Assembly (NCBI GenBank): GCA_963756575.1
Contig: CAVWOM010000001.1
Span: 62,001 to 126,000 of the forward strand
Origin: Palsa-504 sp963756575
GTDB lineage: Bacteria > Actinomycetota > Actinomycetes > Streptosporangiales > Streptosporangiaceae
Direction: 5' to 3'
DNA: 64,000 nucleotides
Part shown: piece after piece, positions 29,672 through 37,515 of the stretch
How the letters are laid out: the number at the start of each line of letters is the position of its first letter
Position numbering within the stretch: position 1 is the first letter of the stretch
The notes under the pieces: model-generated
What the model was told of the DNA's origin: nothing
The model's input: only the letters and a program-made list of their open reading frames with translations
Databases searched by the model: none
Translations under genes and position numbers: made by a program

Positions 29672-30814
29672 TTACTGATCAGCGGGTGTCGCGCTGCCGC
29701 TGGATTGTGGGTCGGAGCGCCGTCCATGCCGCTGGGCGGCCTCGCGCATGCGCTGCTGGGTCTCGGCTGCGATGTCGGCGGTGGCCACCGGGTACGACGG
29801 CTCTTCCGAATCGTCGGGTGCTATCCCCACGCTGAACAGTTCGCTGTTCAGCCGAATGGGTGCGCCGGTCACCACGGCCAGGTTCACGGCGTCGCTCGGG
29901 CGGGCGTCGACCTCCCGTGGGCCGTCCGGCCCCCGCACGACGACGCAGGCGTAGAAAATCGACTCCATCAAGCGGGTGATCTGCACTTCGGTGATCTGGG
30001 ACCCGGCCGCCTCAACCAGCCCGGCCGCCAGCTTGTAGGGGAACGGGCGCGGCGTCTCGACCGACTCGAGCACCAGCGCTAGCGCCGCGGCCTCAGCGGG
30101 CCCGATCCAGATGGGAAGGCTGCGGTCACCGCCGCGTTCGGCCAGGATCATCACGTGCTCGCGCTGCCGCGGCTCCTCGTGCGAAGTCCTGCGGATCTCC
30201 GAGACCGTGACCTCGACCCATTCCGTTGCTTCCGTCGTCGCCACCGTGGTTACCTCCGGGGTTGTCGTGAATTGGACGAGCTTCGGGGCCAGCGCGGCCC
30301 GCGCCTGGTGCAATCGCGCCTTCACCGCCCCGACCGAGATGCCGAGTTCGGCGGCTACCTCGCGGTGGCTCAGGCCCTGCAGGTAAAACAGCCGGACGGC
30401 GTGCTGCTGGCCGTCGGCCAGCGTGGCGATCGCATCGCGCACGCGCGCCGCGGTATCGGCGATCTCGGCCACCTCGGCCGGGTCAGGGGAACCCGACACC
30501 AGATCCGGCAGCAGGCCGGGCACCTCCGGCTGAAGCTGGCGCAGCCACCTCCGGGACACGTTCAGAGCTATCCCGCAGAACCAGGCGCCGAACCGGTCCG
30601 GTGAACGCAGGCGCTCCAGGTCGGTCATGGCCGCGACGGCAGCCTCCTGCACCGCATCGCGCGCCAGGTCCGGCGAACCGAGGACCCGTCCGGCCAGCAG
30701 GACCGCGATATCCCAGTGCCTGCGCAGCAGTTCCGCCACCGGCTCCTTCGATCCCTGCCGCGCCTCATCTACGAGCTCGGCATCTGACGGCAGATCACGC
30801 CGGGGCTGTCCCAC
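29672..30814 (-). CDS. ECF sigma factor fused to a bifunctional-nuclease (DUF151) domain
   Basis: A 380-residue fusion. Residues about 20-95 form sigma-70 region 2 (LLRRHWDIAVLLAGRVLG and RFGAWFCGIALNVSRRWL). Residues about 130-180 form region 4 with its HTH (LQGLSHREVAAELGISVGAV). After a Thr/Glu linker comes a BFN/DUF151 domain, about 197-330, with SLPIWIGPAEAAALALVLE, YKLAAGLVEAAGSQI and the conserved DARPSDAVNLAV. The tail is hydrophilic. BFN domains are reported to have nuclease activity and act in stress responses. In this fusion the domain may sense or modulate sigma activity. No anti-sigma gene is adjacent. The ATG at 30814 precedes a normal region 2. Confidence 0.85.
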   Translation of the reverse strand: MGQPRRDLPSDAELVDEARQGSKEPVAELLRRHWDIAVLLAGRVLGSPDLARDAVQEAAVAAMTDLERLRSPDRFGAWFCGIALNVSRRWLRQLQPEVPGLLPDLVSGSPDPAEVAEIADTAARVRDAIATLADGQQHAVRLFYLQGLSHREVAAELGISVGAVKARLHQARAALAPKLVQFTTTPEVTTVATTEATEWVEVTVSEIRRTSHEEPRQREHVMILAERGGDRSLPIWIGPAEAAALALVLESVETPRPFPYKLAAGLVEAAGSQITEVQITRLMESIFYACVVVRGPDGPREVDARPSDAVNLAVVTGAPIRLNSELFSVGIAPDDSEEPSYPVATADIAAETQQRMREAAQRHGRRSDPQSSGSATPADQ

Positions 30815-30850
30815 GCTCTATAGTGCCCCGGCACCGCTCCCGGGTTAGCT

Positions 30851-31009
30851 TCATCCGCGCGCGGACCTGAGCTGGCGCCGTTCCTCGCATTCGTCGAGGA
30901 AGGCGTCGAGGGCAAGCTCGATTGCGGCCCGGGCGGGGGCGCCGGGAAAAAGATCGGCCATGAGGGCGCGGTGGCGCTCGATTTCTGCCTTGAGTTCGTA
31001 GTCGGTCAT
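30851..31009 (-). CDS. Small hypothetical protein (52 aa)
   Basis: A 52-residue mostly helical frame starting MTDYELKAEIERHRALMADL, with a C-terminal EERRQLRSARG. Codon use is as expected for the genome. The ribosome-binding site is weak. It lies just upstream of, and in line with, the ECF-BFN fusion (36-base gap), so it could be a leader gene of that transcript. The family is not recognised. Confidence 0.45.
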   Translation of the reverse strand: MTDYELKAEIERHRALMADLFPGAPARAAIELALDAFLDECEERRQLRSARG

Positions 31010-31183
31010 GGTGCCAGGCTTAAAGGTCATCGCAGGCCAGCCCTTTGGAGTAGTAAACAGTCGGGAATTAGCTACCTAAATTGCCAGGCCAGGGCTACGA
31101 TTGGAAGCTAAATAGCGTGGCCAATTCAACGGCGTAAATGAGGCAACGTCTTGCGGAATTTCCTGCAATCCCGCGGAGGCCCC

Positions 31184-31880
31184 ATGACAGGTGCGGAACC
31201 GACCCCGCTGGCGACGTTCGCGGCCGAGGTCCGCGCGCAGCGGAACCGCCTGCGCTGGTCCCAGATCGTGCTCGGCGAGAAGATCGGGTACTCGGGCTCG
31301 TTCGTCTCGGACGTGGAGCGGTGCGAGCGGCCGCCGTCGGCCGACTTCGCCAAGGGATGCGACCGGGAGTTCGGCCTGCCCGAGACCATGGTCCGGCTGT
31401 ATGCGCTCATCCAGCGCAACGCCTACCCGGCGTGGTTCTCGCCGGTGGTCCCGCTGGAGCGCAAGGCCGTGCGTATCCACGGCTGGGAGCCGTTCGTCAT
31501 CCCGGGACTGCTGCAGACCGAGGAGTACGCGCGCGAGCTGATCCGGGTGAGCCGGCCCCAGGACAGTGCGGCTGCCGTCGAAGAGCTCGTTACGGCCAGG
31601 ATGGAACGGCAGGCCATCTTGGCGCGCGACGATCCGCCGATGCTGTGGTACGTCCTGGACGAGGGCATCCTGCACCGCGTGGTCGGATCGGCCGAGCTCA
31701 TGGACGCCCAGCTCGAACGACTCATCACGGCCGCGTCGGCGGGGCGGGACGGTGATCCAGGTACTCTCGTTTGGCGCAGGACGTGATTACGATGGTGAGC
31801 ATGATCCGCGCGGCGCGCTGTCACCGCGGGCCTCCCTTGAGCTAATGCGGCGGGTACGGAGAGAACTACATGAACGCTGA
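31184..31880 (+). pseudogene. XRE-family regulator (HTH plus DUF5753), frameshifted and internally shortened
   Basis: An N-terminal HTH (TFAAEVRAQRNRLRWSQ, then YSGSFVSDVER) is followed by the start of a DUF5753 domain (WEPFVIPGLLQTEEYARELI). The frame slips at about 31741; the correct one continues TVIQVLSFGAGRDY. About 40-50 residues normally present are then missing before the end LSPRASLELMRRVRRELHER. The stop overlaps the DUF397 start. Such XRE-DUF397 pairs regulate development and secondary metabolism in Streptomyces. This copy is probably inactive. The ATG at 31184 follows CGGAGG. Confidence 0.72.
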
Positions 31881-32067
31881 CGAGACCTGGAGGAAGTCGT
31901 CGTACTCCGGCGGCCAGGGCGGTAACTGCGTGGAGGTGGCCACGCGTCCGGCCGACCAGCTGGCGGTGCGCGATAGCAAGAACCATTACGGGCCAGTACT
32001 GCGGTTCCCTCGTCAAGCGTGGAACATATTCACGGCGGGAATCAAAGGCGGCGTTGGAGCGCGTTAG
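31870..32067 (+). CDS. DUF397 protein
   Basis: A 65-residue protein with the full DUF397 signature: WRKSSYSGGQGGNCVEVA, then AVRDSKNHYGPVLRFPRQAW. These small proteins partner XRE/DUF5753 regulators and are thought to act as antitoxin-like or co-regulator proteins. It overlaps the preceding regulator by 11 bases, as normal for the pair. It is intact although its partner looks broken. Confidence 0.85.
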   Translation: MNADETWRKSSYSGGQGGNCVEVATRPADQLAVRDSKNHYGPVLRFPRQAWNIFTAGIKGGVGAR

Positions 32068-32090
32068 TCCGGAGGATCGCTATACCGCAT

Positions 32091-32543
32091 TCATGATCGA
32101 GCGCTGGACCAGCCTGTTACCGTGATTCGCTGGTCGGTGCAGCTTACGATCCGGCGGTCGGCTGGGGTGAGCACGAAGATCGCGTCCTGACCGAACTCGG
32201 CGCCTAGCGCGAGGACGTCCTTCTCGTCCACGTCGATCACGGCGGCACCCGGTTCAACGTGCGTCCAGGATGGATCGCCGCCGGCTGCGGGCCACCAGGT
32301 CAGCCCACACCGTTCGAGCTCGGCCGTAAGACGCGCCTCGGCCAGGGCGTTCGCCGTATCAGGGACAACCTGGCCGCCCGGGTTATGGGCCGTCAGCACG
32401 TAGATCGGGCGGCCTTCCGGATCCGGGTACTCCCCAGCCGTGGACGCTTGCGGTGCGGGCCGCACCCAGAACACGCCGCCAGGCGCCTCGATCCGCATCA
32501 CGGCACCGACGTAAGCGCTCCACGCGCTTGGCTCCTCGGCCAC
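32091..32543 (-). CDS. DUF3293 protein
   Basis: A 150-residue protein with the DUF3293 core: SAWSAYVGAVMRIEAPGGVFW, ITAHNPGG-like VLTAHNPGGQV, and LTWWPAAGGDPSWTHVEP (about 79-96). The function is unknown. The GTG at 32543 begins 2 bases after the stop of the small Cys-rich gene, so the two are an operon. The longer frame to 32645 overlaps that gene and is rejected. Confidence 0.75.
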   Translation of the reverse strand: MAEEPSAWSAYVGAVMRIEAPGGVFWVRPAPQASTAGEYPDPEGRPIYVLTAHNPGGQVVPDTANALAEARLTAELERCGLTWWPAAGGDPSWTHVEPGAAVIDVDEKDVLALGAEFGQDAIFVLTPADRRIVSCTDQRITVTGWSSARS

Positions 32544-32545
32544 GG

Positions 32546-32719
32546 CTACCCGACACCCCAGAACACACGGTGCCACCACCGGCGGTCTAGGAGCAGCTGC
32601 CACCTGAACTGGCGCGAACGCTTGTCGTTCCAGCCGTGGATGCACCGGCCGGAGCCGCCGATGAGGCAGTCGCCGGGGCAGTCACCCAGGCAGTGGCGGC
32701 AGTGCCGGAACTCAGGCAT
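32546..32719 (-). CDS. Small Cys/Trp-rich protein (57 aa)
   Basis: A 57-residue protein starting MPEFRHCRHCLGDCPGDCLI, with five cysteines in the first 26 residues (C7, C10, C14, C18, C26) and a Trp/Arg-rich C-terminus (RRWWHRVFWGVG). The spacing suggests a small zinc ribbon or knuckle. It sits immediately upstream of DUF3293 in one operon. I believe similar short proteins occur in other actinobacteria, but I know of no function. It is too short for usual gene calling. Confidence 0.65.
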   Translation of the reverse strand: MPEFRHCRHCLGDCPGDCLIGGSGRCIHGWNDKRSRQFRWQLLLDRRWWHRVFWGVG

Positions 32720-32745
32720 GTATCCACGCTAACCCCGGAGCGTGA

Positions 32746-33141
32746 TCATGAAACAGTCGGCCTGGGCGCGCGGCGGTCGCGGCGTCCGGCTAGCTCTTCG
32801 TCGGAGACCAGGGTCAGCATCGGCTCGCCCGGGACTCCGATCATGGTGACGACGAACCGGCTCCACGCGTCGCTGAGGTTGTTGGCGGACTGGTAGTGGA
32901 TCACGTCACCACCTGGTTCCCAGAACGCCTCGCCGGCCCGGATCACGCGCTCGGGTTCGCCTTCGAGCTCGAAGATCATCTCGCCTTCGAGCAGGTAGCC
33001 GAAGACCGGTCCTGAGTGCCGGTGCGGCGGGGTGCCCGGGCTCCCGGGCGCCAGTTCGATGGTCACCACCATGACCTCGGCCGGGTCCGGGATGAACGGC
33101 GGCTGCTGCGTGAGGTGCATGATGAGGGGCGAATTCGGCAT
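32746..33141 (-). CDS. Cupin-domain protein
   Basis: A 131-residue single-domain cupin. Motif 1 is PPHRHSGPVFGYLLEGEMIFELEG (key residues H-R-H, E) and motif 2 is PGGDVIHYQSANN. The His ligands for a metal are therefore in place (two in HRH, one in VIH). Such proteins are small dioxygenase- or isomerase-like enzymes or sensors. The ATG at 33141 has GGAG upstream; the open frame begins 18 bases earlier. It is divergent from the SDR gene, 38 bases apart, so the two probably share regulatory DNA. Confidence 0.8.
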   Translation of the reverse strand: MPNSPLIMHLTQQPPFIPDPAEVMVVTIELAPGSPGTPPHRHSGPVFGYLLEGEMIFELEGEPERVIRAGEAFWEPGGDVIHYQSANNLSDAWSRFVVTMIGVPGEPMLTLVSDEELAGRRDRRAPRPTVS

Positions 33142-33179
33142 GGGATCTCCAGGGGTCAAAGTGAAGGCACCATAGAGAC

Positions 33180-33851
33180 ATGGCAGGAGTCATTATTGTC
33201 GGGGCCGGGCCGGGGATCGGCTTGTCCGTGGCCAGCAGGTTCGCGGCGGCCGGGATGCCGGCCGGGCTGATCGCCCGCACGGCGGCGAGCACCGGCGCCA
33301 CCCGGGCGGCGCTGGCCGCGACCGGCGTCACGGTGGCGGAAGCGACCGCCGACGCCGGGCAGGACGACCAGCTCACGGCGGCGCTCGATGCCATTACCGG
33401 GCAGCTCGGGGCGCCCCGGGCGCTGATCTACAACGCGGGGCTGATCCGGCACGACCGGCCGGGAGAACTGAGCCGTGAGCAGTACGTCACCGCGTACGCG
33501 ATCAACGTGCTCGGGGCCATGACGGCCGCCGTCCACCTAGCGCCCAGAATGGCAGCGGCGGGCGGCGGGTCCATCCTGATCACCGGGGGGATGCCAGTAC
33601 CCGATCCGGCCCTCACGAGCCTGTCGCTGGGCAAGGCCGGGGTCCGGGCGCTGACCACGCTGCTGGCCGGCGAGTACGGACCCGCGGGCATCCACGTGGC
33701 CACGGTAACGGTGGCCGACGCCGTGGCGCCGGGGGGACCGTTCGACCCGGACCGGATCGCCGAAGAGTACTGGCGCCTGCACACCCAGGGCGCGGACGCC
33801 TGGGAGCACGAGGTGGTGTTTACCGGGGCGGAGACGCCACCCGTTCGGTAA
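33180..33851 (+). CDS. SDR-family oxidoreductase-like protein, catalytic Tyr absent
   Basis: A 223-residue Rossmann-fold protein. The cofactor loop is GAGPGIGLSVA at about 8-18, and YNAGLIRHDRPGEL matches the NAG motif. The usual Tyr-x3-Lys is replaced by LSLGK (around residue 155), keeping the Lys but not the Tyr. A Ser-rich TSLSL precedes it. This subgroup is common in actinobacteria and may bind cofactor without classical dehydrogenation. It is divergent from the cupin gene. Confidence 0.75.
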   Translation: MAGVIIVGAGPGIGLSVASRFAAAGMPAGLIARTAASTGATRAALAATGVTVAEATADAGQDDQLTAALDAITGQLGAPRALIYNAGLIRHDRPGELSREQYVTAYAINVLGAMTAAVHLAPRMAAAGGGSILITGGMPVPDPALTSLSLGKAGVRALTTLLAGEYGPAGIHVATVTVADAVAPGGPFDPDRIAEEYWRLHTQGADAWEHEVVFTGAETPPVR

Positions 33852-33935
33852 AAGGTTTGACCTGCCCAAATAAAGTGGAGACGTGACTCAGCAGGAGGAC
33901 GGCCAGCTCGGCGAGGGGGAGACAGCCCGCGTGCG

Positions 33936-34449
33936 GTGAGCCCGCGCGTCCTGTCCGGGACGCAGCCCTGCTTCCTGCGATCCCCTTCGGAGTCTTCGTT
34001 GTTCACACGCACGCGCCGTGCGCATTACCTGTTCGCGGCGAGTTTGTTCGGCATGCTCGGGTTTCATGTTGGCGTCTGGGCCGTCCAGCTCGCGCCGCTG
34101 GCGGCTGGCCTGCGCCTCGACCCGGCCGGGCTCGGGGCCGCGGTCACCGTGGCGGCCGCGGCGGGTCTGGTCACGTTGTTCGGCGGCGGAGTGCTGGCCG
34201 ACCGGGTGGGCGGCGGCCGGTCCTGGTGATCGGCTTCGCCGGCACCGCGGGCGCGTTCGTGCTGCTGGCGCTGGCCGGCAGCTTCGCCGCGCTGGTGCCC
34301 GCGGTGCTGCTCTACGGGCTGGCAGTCAGCTTCGTCGACCTGGGCGCCAACACCGCCCAGGTTACGAGCCTGCGGCTGGCCCTCGGCCTGCTCATCGTGA
34401 CCAGCCTCGGCATCGCGGGGCTCGCGACCCGGTGGCCGGAGCCCGGCCG
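33936..34449 (+). pseudogene. MFS transporter remnant
   Basis: Two frames together encode only about five of twelve helices of a major facilitator: LFAASLFGMLGFHVGVWAVQ, a Gly/Ala helix with VTLFGGGVLADRVGG (motif A-like), then after a slip at about 34229 GFAGTAGAFVLLALAGSF and VPAVLLYGLAVSFVDLGANT. It then jumps straight to a last-helix sequence (LGLLIVTSLGIAGLATRW). The central two thirds are deleted. It cannot be a working transporter. A short 18-codon frame with a good ribosome site at 33881 just upstream may be the start of another deleted gene. Confidence 0.6.
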
Positions 34450-34450
34450 G

Positions 34451-35032
34451 TTAGCGGCGGCGGGCGCCCAGCCAGGCGAGCGTCCCGGCGATGGCATCCT
34501 CGGCGAAGGCGCCGGGCAGGTCCGAGCCGAAGCGGCGGGCGGCGAGCGCGCGGAGCCGGACGCCGAGCGCGGCACTACCGAGCGCGGTGACGGCCGCCAC
34601 CGCGGCCGCGGGCTCGGGCCGCTCGCCGTCGCGGGTGGCCATCCCGGCCGCGGCCACCGCGCCCAGCGCGATGCGGGGGATGAGGCCCCGGGCCCCGAGG
34701 CGGCTCGGAGTGGACGGCAGCTTGTCAGCGGTAAGTTCGCCGGCGGAGGCCAGGGGAGTCACGACGTGGGCCGGCCGTCAGCCGGCCCGGGACGCGATGA
34801 CTCCGCGGTCGTCCGGTCGCGAGGCCAGTGCGAGAGCGGTGATCCCGGCGGTGCTGCGCGAGCCAGAAGCCGCGCCCAGCGCGGCGGCCCGGGCGAGGGT
34901 AGCGGGGCGGATAGTGGGCACGGCCTCATTATCGAGCGCGACCAGCGCGCGGTGGGTGGCGATTCCGTAAGCCAGGTGCGGCACGACCGTCACGCCCCGG
35001 ATGATGCCGCTGCCGATGATGGTCATCGGCAC
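34451..35032 (-). pseudogene. Hypothetical membrane-associated protein (DUF4126-like), one frame break
   Basis: Two minus-strand frames join near 34770 into one protein: AAALGAASGSRSTAGITALAL and GVIASR, then ASAGELTADKLPSTPSR and RRFGSDLPGAFAEDAIAG. The SRSTAG...AGELTADKLP pattern is found in small actinobacterial membrane proteins related to DUF4126. The first 37 codons (MPMTIIGSGIIRGV...ATHRALVALDN) may belong to a different truncated gene, with the true start at GTG 34921. The function is unknown. Confidence 0.5.
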
Positions 35033-35111
35033 GGTCTACCCGGCGCCGCACAAACCATGCGTGAGCAGCCTAAATGTCTTCTCATGACTCGTTCCCGCCG
35101 AGCGGCGGGAG

Positions 35112-35351
35112 CTAGGACGTGCGGGGTATGGTGCCGACCTGGAGGACAGCCGTGATTTCCTCCACATGGTCGAGGATGCCTGCGGCGACTTTCATGACAA
35201 GCTCGTAGGCCTCGTCGCTGGTGAGCGTGAGACGGCGGCCGTCGAGGCCGTAGAACGCGATTACCGCGGCCAGCCCGAGGCGTTTGTCGCCATCAACCAG
35301 GGCGTGATTGCGGGTGAGCGAGTGCAGCAGGGCGGCGGCCTTGGCGTCCAT
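35112..35351 (-). pseudogene. Doc/Fic-type toxin, N-terminally truncated
   Basis: The 79 residues from the ATG carry the Fic/Doc core: AKAAALLHSLTRNHALVDGDKRLGL (motif H-x4-DGDKR-x-G; canonical HxFxDGNKR, with Asp in place of Asn) and FYGLDGRRLTLTSDEAYELV. The same frame is open upstream to about 35410 with family-like sequence (GKDAYPS) but no start codon. About 40 N-terminal residues of a normal Doc protein are missing. The tartrate-dehydrogenase-like gene abuts there, and no Phd-type antitoxin is present. It is probably a dead remnant of a toxin-antitoxin module. Confidence 0.65.
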
Positions 35352-35417
35352 TGACGGGTAGGCATCCTTGCCAGCCGGCCCTGAAGCCGCCCTGACGTGG
35401 CGCTGAAGTGGGGAGGC

Positions 35418-36500
35418 TCAGGCCAGCGCGTCGATCAGGGCTTTAGTGACGTCCTGGGTCGACGCGGTCCCGCCGAGGTCACGGGTCAGCACGCCGGCCG
35501 CGGTGGTCGCCTCGATCGCCCGGTTCAGCTGGAGCGCCTCGGCGGCCAGGCCGAGGTGGTCCAGCATCAGGGCGGCGCTGCCGACGGCGCCGATGGGGTT
35601 GGCCACCCCCTGCCCGGCGATGTCCGGGGCCGAGCCGTGCACCGGCTCGAACATGGACGGGTAACGGCCCTCGGGGTTGAGGTTGGCGCTGGCGGCCAGG
35701 CCGAGGCTGCCGGCCAGGGCGCTGCCCAGGTCGGACAGGATGTCGGCGTTGAGGTTGGAGGCGACGACCACGGACAGGTCCTCGGGCCGCAGCACGAACT
35801 TGGCCGCCATCGCGTCGACCAGCACGCTCTCGGTCTCCACGTCGGGGTAGTCCGAGGCGACGCGCTTGAACACGTCGTCCCACAGGACCATGCCGTACTG
35901 CTGGGCGTTGCTCTTGGTGACGCTGGAGACCTTGCGCCGCGTCCGGGTGCGGGCCAGGTCGAAGGCGAAGCGCATGATGCGCTCGCAGCCGGTCTCGGTG
36001 AACAGGGCCGACTGGATGGCGACCTGGCCGCCCGGCAGGCGCCCGGCGAAGTTGCGCCCGCCCGCGCCGACGTACTCGCCCTCGCTGTTCTCCCGGATGA
36101 CGACCCAGTCCAGGTCGGTGTCGTCGGCCTTGCGCAGCGGGCTGCGCACCCCCGGCAGGAAGCGCACCGGGCGGATGTTGGCCCACTGGTCGAAGTTCTG
36201 GCAGATGGCCAGGCGCAGGCCCCACAGGCTGACGTGGTCGGGCACGCCGGGCCAGCCGACCGCGCCGAAGTAGATGGCGTCGAAGTCCGTCAGCACCTCC
36301 AGGCCGTCCTCGGCCATCATCCGGCCGGTGCGCGCGTAGTACGCGCAGCCCCAGCCGAACTCCTGCCAGTCGAACGCGAACGCGCCGCCGCGGCCGGCCG
36401 CCAGCGCGTCGAGGACCTCCCGCCCGGCCGCCACCACCTCCTGGCCGACGCCGTCGGCCGGGATGGCCGCGATCCGGAACCTGCGTGGTGTGCTGCCCAT
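35418..36500 (-). CDS. Tartrate dehydrogenase/D-malate dehydrogenase-like beta-decarboxylating enzyme
   Basis: A 360-residue member of the isopropylmalate/isocitrate dehydrogenase family. Diagnostic segments are AIYFGAVGWPGVPDHVSLWG and LRLAICQNFDQWANIRPVRF (about 94-113), VIRENSEGEY, KSNAQQYGMVLWDDVF and the nucleotide-binding loop FEPVHGSAPDIAGQG. VPDHVSLWGLRL is characteristic of tartrate dehydrogenase/decarboxylase and D-malate dehydrogenase rather than LeuB. It would oxidise tartrate or D-malate with NAD+ and divalent metal. It lies 7 bases downstream of a LysR gene and is probably controlled by it. Confidence 0.85.
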   Translation of the reverse strand: MGSTPRRFRIAAIPADGVGQEVVAAGREVLDALAAGRGGAFAFDWQEFGWGCAYYARTGRMMAEDGLEVLTDFDAIYFGAVGWPGVPDHVSLWGLRLAICQNFDQWANIRPVRFLPGVRSPLRKADDTDLDWVVIRENSEGEYVGAGGRNFAGRLPGGQVAIQSALFTETGCERIMRFAFDLARTRTRRKVSSVTKSNAQQYGMVLWDDVFKRVASDYPDVETESVLVDAMAAKFVLRPEDLSVVVASNLNADILSDLGSALAGSLGLAASANLNPEGRYPSMFEPVHGSAPDIAGQGVANPIGAVGSAALMLDHLGLAAEALQLNRAIEATTAAGVLTRDLGGTASTQDVTKALIDALA

Positions 36501-36507
36501 GGAGAAA

Positions 36508-37428
36508 CTATGCCCAGTCTGGCACCCAGGTACCGGGGCCGCCGACGGGCGCGGATCCGAGGTGGCCGCGGAGCGCGGCCAGGGCCGGGTGCGGGTTGTC
36601 GCGGTGCCAGATCAGGGAGTGCGGATAGACCGGGGCCGGGTCGTGCAGGGCGATCCGCCGCAGGTCGAACTCGGCCGGCCAGAGCAGGTGGGTCTGCTCG
36701 CCGACGAGGGTGGCCACCGCGGGCGAGGCCGCCACCACGTCCAGCAGCGGCTCGGTGCCTGAGCTGGGACCCGTCGTGTCGATCATCAGGCCGAACGAGC
36801 CGGCCAGAGCCTCGTAATACGCACCCCACTCGGTCCCGGGGACGACGCCCGGCATCCAGATCCACAGCCCGGCCAGCTCGGCCGGCTTGACCGCGACCGC
36901 GTCGGCGTACTTGTGCTGGGGACCGGTCAGGAGCTGGAGCGGCTCGTTGCAGACGGCGGCGGCCTCGATGCCGTCGGGGAGTTGCCGCGCCGGGACGGTC
37001 ACCGCCCGGAAGGAGGCGTCGACCGTGCCGTCCCGGATCGCGGCGATGGCCGCGGCGGCGTCGAAGAGGGTCACGATGTCGAGCTCGGTCCCGGGGTGGG
37101 CCTGGTGGAAGCCGCGCAGCAGGCTGGCCGGCCCGAGCCGCCGGCCGACCACGTCGACGCGCAGCGCGCGGCGGCCGGGGCGCACCGAGGCGGCGGCCCG
37201 CTCCTCGGCCTGCAGCAGCTCGCGGGCGGCGGGCAGGAAGGCCTGGCCGTCGGCGGTCAGCTGGGCGCCGCGCGCGTTGCGCGCGAACAGGCGCACGCCG
37301 AGGCTCTTCTCCAGCGCGGCGACCCGCTTGGAGACGGCCTGCTGGGTGACCGACAGGCCGTCGGCGGCTTCGGAGAACTGGCCCGCGCCGGCGACGGCGA
37401 CGAAGGTGCGCACGGTCTCGAGGTCCAC
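36508..37428 (-). CDS. LysR family transcriptional regulator
   Basis: A 306-residue regulator. The N-terminal HTH is TVRTFVAVAGAGQFSEAADG followed by VTQQAVSKRVAALEKSLGVRLF. A periplasmic-binding-like effector domain covers about 90-300. The GTG at 37428 is chosen because the HTH begins right after it; upstream codons are intergenic. It is co-transcribed with the tartrate-dehydrogenase-like gene and divergent from an MFS exporter. A perfect palindrome at 37442-37456 lies in the shared upstream region and is the probable binding site. Confidence 0.88.
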   Translation of the reverse strand: MDLETVRTFVAVAGAGQFSEAADGLSVTQQAVSKRVAALEKSLGVRLFARNARGAQLTADGQAFLPAARELLQAEERAAASVRPGRRALRVDVVGRRLGPASLLRGFHQAHPGTELDIVTLFDAAAAIAAIRDGTVDASFRAVTVPARQLPDGIEAAAVCNEPLQLLTGPQHKYADAVAVKPAELAGLWIWMPGVVPGTEWGAYYEALAGSFGLMIDTTGPSSGTEPLLDVVAASPAVATLVGEQTHLLWPAEFDLRRIALHDPAPVYPHSLIWHRDNPHPALAALRGHLGSAPVGGPGTWVPDWA

Positions 37429-37441
37429 GCTTGCTGACCGT

Positions 37442-37456
37442 ACAACGACTCGTTGT
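37442..37456. promoter_or_regulatory. Perfect 15-base palindrome, likely LysR operator
   Basis: ACAACGACTCGTTGT has 7-base perfect arms around one central base. It lies 13 bases upstream of the LysR GTG, between it and the divergent MFS start at 37516. The location and symmetry fit an autoregulatory site for the adjacent LysR protein that may also control the MFS gene. Confidence 0.55.
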
Positions 37457-37515
37457 GGCGCGCCGGCGATCCGGTTGTTTGCCCCGCCGGGGGCCGCCCG
37501 GCTTGGATAACGCGG

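Noticed and set aside
35397..36890. 497-codon plus-strand frame opposite the tartrate-dehydrogenase-like and LysR genes
   Set aside because: Composition is Gly/Arg/Val/Gln-rich with no fold; both minus-strand genes are clear.
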